DNA from: Chimonanthus salicifolius
Taxonomy: Eukaryota > Streptophyta > Magnoliopsida > Laurales > Calycanthaceae
Direction of reading: 5' to 3'
NCBI GenBank assembly: GCA_013350335.1
Contig: CM023539.1
Location: forward strand, 47,168,631-47,232,630
Length of the DNA: 64,000 bases
Within the stretch, counting starts at the first letter, position 1. Every line of letters begins with the position of its first letter. Both the position numbers and the translations under genes were made by a program. Below, piece by piece: positions 61,231 through 64,000 of this stretch. Below the pieces are notes generated by a model. That model had not been told where the DNA came from. It worked only from the letters and a program-made list of their open reading frames with translations, and made no database searches.

Positions 61231-62020
61231 CAAACTTCGACGGTGCTTTTGAAATTATGATTTTGTTGTAGTACAATCCCCTTGGAAAGGTTAATTAGTA
61301 GAATGGTGGTCTATCTCGTGAGCAGAAAGAAAGTAAACTGGAAGAGTTTGGAGTCCTCTTGTTAGTGTTGATCAATCAATTACCTAATTTCAACTTCACT
61401 GAGCTAAATCATTCATCATCATCTTTACTATTATGAAAGTCAAAACTTCATCTCTAGAAACTATTATGGATTGAAATAGTGATCAAAACGGTTTGATCAC
61501 TACATTGGTTTTGAAAGATGGTTAAATTATCTTGTTTGAGACACTTTATCTAATAAAATGGTATTTTGAATAGATTATATTTTATAATTAAGTGTGATGG
61601 AAATGCCTATATTTAAATATGAAGGTCACTAAAAATCACCTTAATTATATAAATCAACTTATGTTTTTAAAAGCCACAAACATTTAAGAATTAAAATTAA
61701 ATTCAAATTATTAGATTTTGGAGACTTACAAAACAAAGCTTGGGTGATACAATCAATGAGATTCATGATAGTCCTGTATTGAAGTATAGGTCTTTCCTGT
61801 GAACTGATTAAATAGGACTAACTCTCGTCACTTGGGCTTGGTCTAATATGATTGCGCCTTTATGTGAGGCCATTATAATGTGGTAGATAGGAAAGATCTT
61901 GCTTAACTAGTGAGCCCATGAAAATTACTTTAATTAGATCATTGAATGTATGTTGTTAAAGATCAAAGAGTTTACAAAATAATTTAATTTAGCTTTCAGA
62001 TTAAAAAATATTGCTTTAAT
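61231..62020. other. AT-rich intergenic DNA
   Basis: No gene or element recognised. Confidence 0.5.
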
Positions 62021-62176
62021 TATATTCCGTCTTATTTGAAACATTTGTATTTTTTAAGGAACTCTCTATATAACACTAGAAGTTCATGTGATCTCATTAC
62101 TCCAATACGAATAAGGAAACTATTTTGGCACAATTCCAAAATCCATATAAGATAACTAAATTGGGACGGAGGGAGT
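62021..62176. mobile_element. Stowaway MITE, decayed left end
   Basis: The right end AAATTGGGACGGAGGGAG is intact; the left end TATATTCCGTCTTATTTG is eroded. The interior matches the copy at 57609 (AGTTCATGTGATCTCATT). Confidence 0.7.
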
Positions 62177-62336
62177 GCAATAAAAATGATTTTTAATAGA
62201 CTCATATGTAAACACAAATATTTTTAATAAACTTATCATATATACACAAGTAAATTTGTAAAAAATTCCAAATCTCACCTTTAAACAATAGCTTATTATA
62301 CATAAAACACCACTTTAACATAATTGAGTGATGGAT

Positions 62337-64000
62337 TGTAATACCCTGCTCCAGATTAGGCGTGTTTTAGCTTGTTAATCCTGTTTAACCGATTAATCTC
62401 GGAGATTTTGGTTAGGGCTTTGAGGAAAATCCCAGGTTTGGCCCAATCTGAGCCCGAAAACTCAGTGATCCAGCTCGCCAACTAGAGGGGGCATTTTGGT
62501 AATTTACCACTTGTTGTGTATATTTTTATAAATATTGTTGATATGTGTATATTATTGGTAAATAATGTTCTCCTACATAAAGGATTTGTATTTCTAATTT
62601 TAAAATGAATTTATTTTCAGAAAATGGTATTTAAATCCCGCCCGTTAAAACCCCAAAAGGGAGTATTAATTATTTTAAAGGGTTTTGAAAATGAAATAAA
62701 TTTTGGAATTAGTATTTTATGGTAGACCATTTTAAGAATGGTCTAGTTATTTCATTTCACCTCAAAATGATGTCTCTAAATTGTTTATTTTAACAATTCT
62801 TTATTTAAGTAAATAGTGTAAATTTATGATTTTTTATTTAAATAAATGTTTTTTAATAAGAGTTAAATTCCAAAATTTTTATGGTGATTAAGATTTTTAA
62901 AACCCAACCTATCTGTAAGGTTGGATTAAATTTTTGAGCTTTTGAAATTATTTTTTTAGTTAAAAATCCAGTTTTTGACAAAATGGGGCCCTTTTTGCAA
63001 AAATGGAAACTCTGAAGGGCTGATTTGCAAACCCTGAATCCGGCAGTGTTTCTAGCGTTAGCGGCATGCCCTGCTCGACCTGATTTTTAGGCGTCGTCCC
63101 TTCCCATCACTGGATTTTCAGGCCAAAAATCTATATAAACCGGCTTAGCCTTCGGTTTTTGACTCCCACCGATTTTCTTCTCTTCTCTCTGTCTCGTCTC
63201 TGTTCTCAGCACCGGCCGGCCCTCTTTTTTTCACCCGTAAGCTTTTAGGGAAAAAATTTCAAAAGACCGAATTTCAGCCCAGGAATTCAATCTAAGGTAA
63301 CCACTGCATTCCCCTTTCAATTCTAGTCAGTTTTGAACCCAGAAATTCCGATTTTGGCCATGTTTTAAGTAAGAAAAATCAGTTTGAAATTTTAAGGAAA
63401 ACCCGAATTTTCTTTGTATCAGTGAGCTTCCGGTGTTAAGATCGGATGGCTTACTGAGTTTCAAAGCTCCAAATCTCTCCCTATGGAAAGAGGACTCCCG
63501 GAGGAATCCATCGGACCGGTCAGATGTAAAAACCGAGTCCAGAAAATCCCCCATTTCCCAAGTTCGATTTTTACTGTTCCCGGCTGTTCACTGTCTGTTG
63601 CAGACTGTGAACGGGGGAGGAAGAAGAAGAAGAAAAAAAAAATTATTTGATATTATTGTTGCTTGTGATTTGAAATGTTGGTTCCCTTTGAAAAAAAATA
63701 TATATACAAATAAATAATTAATTAAATGATTGAATAAATAAATATTATTATTTTATTAAAAAAAATTATTATTTGATATTATTGTTGCTTGTGATTTTTA
63801 ATGTTGGTTCCCATTGGAAAAAAAAATGAATAAATAATTAAATAAATAAATATTATTATTTTATTCCAAAAAAAATTATTATTATTTTGTTAGATTATGT
63901 GATGTGATGATTAGTACCCCTTTTTGTTAATTAAAATTGTACTAACCCTCTTCTCTTATTACGTATAGTGTAAATACTATTGTATCCGCTTCCAGGCCGA
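62337..64000 (+). mobile_element. LTR of the 30544 family, cut by window end
   Basis: It begins TGTAATACCC and follows the 30544 copy closely: GGTTAGGGCTTTG, GGCCCAATCTGAGC, CTCAGTGAT, GGTAATTTAC, later CTCCCTATGGAAAG and GACCGGT. It is diverged by many substitutions and lacks the TTCGGAC palindrome block. Whether it is solo or the 5' LTR of a complete element cannot be seen. Confidence 0.8.
63638..63890. repeat. Tandem duplication inside the right-edge LTR
   Basis: Two copies, about 126 bp apart, of a segment with TTTGATATTATTGTTGCTTG, then AATGTTGGTTCCC and AATAAATATTATTATTTTAT. The 30544 copy lacks it. Confidence 0.8.

Noticed and set aside
30544..64000. The two related LTRs as ends of one 32-kb element enclosing genes
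   Set aside because: The first LTR has its own perfect target duplication, the two have diverged strongly, and ordinary host genes lie between.

Overview
This window is nuclear DNA of a flowering plant. It is AT-rich, the genes have GT-AG introns of up to 4 kb or more, there are many small plant transposons, and every recognisable protein is a land-plant family. The long introns and mix of LINE, SINE and LTR remnants suggest a large-genome tree or an early-diverging angiosperm, but the taxon cannot be fixed from the sequence alone. No CRISPR array, operon, rRNA or functional tRNA gene was seen.

Five genes were rebuilt exon by exon. (1) Minus strand, 1006-5225: an N-rich protein with a DCD domain (NRP/B2 family, stress and cell death), with a probable non-coding first exon near 6878-7020. 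(2) Minus strand, 13437-18761: a CRM-domain splicing factor of the mitochondrial CRS2-associated-factor type. (3) Plus strand, 20822-28300: a 119-residue TMEM14/FAX membrane protein. (4) Plus strand, 44539-46134: an AT-hook protein of the METABOLIC NETWORK MODULATOR 1 type, with a probable 5' UTR exon about 8 kb upstream. (5) Plus strand, 49760-55572: a mitochondrial TatB-like Tat subunit whose third exon carries an apparent one-base insertion. A sixth, small, unrecognised gene is possible at 11123-11692. The genes look independent of one another; two (CRM factor and TatB-like) act in mitochondria, which may be coincidence.

The remaining sequence is mostly transposon-derived. 7178-8656 is a 1.5-kb fold-back palindrome built from many 16-bp self-complementary TTCGAA-centred motifs, lying just upstream of the NRP gene. 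30544-33636 is a 3.1-kb solo LTR with a perfect 5-bp target duplication, and a relative of it begins at 62337 and runs off the window. A 209-bp TG...CA element (51885-52093) interrupts a LINE remnant. Several hAT-like MITEs with 8-bp target duplications, Stowaway MITEs, RTE and L1-type LINE fragments, and a family of tRNA-derived SINEs fill introns and intergenic space. A 100-bp-period minisatellite (33661-34010) adjoins the solo LTR.

The most notable items are the nested-palindrome fold-back element, the TatB-like frameshift, the matched 193-bp MITE pair, and recent in-frame and UTR duplications in the AT-hook gene. No wholly new biological system can be claimed.
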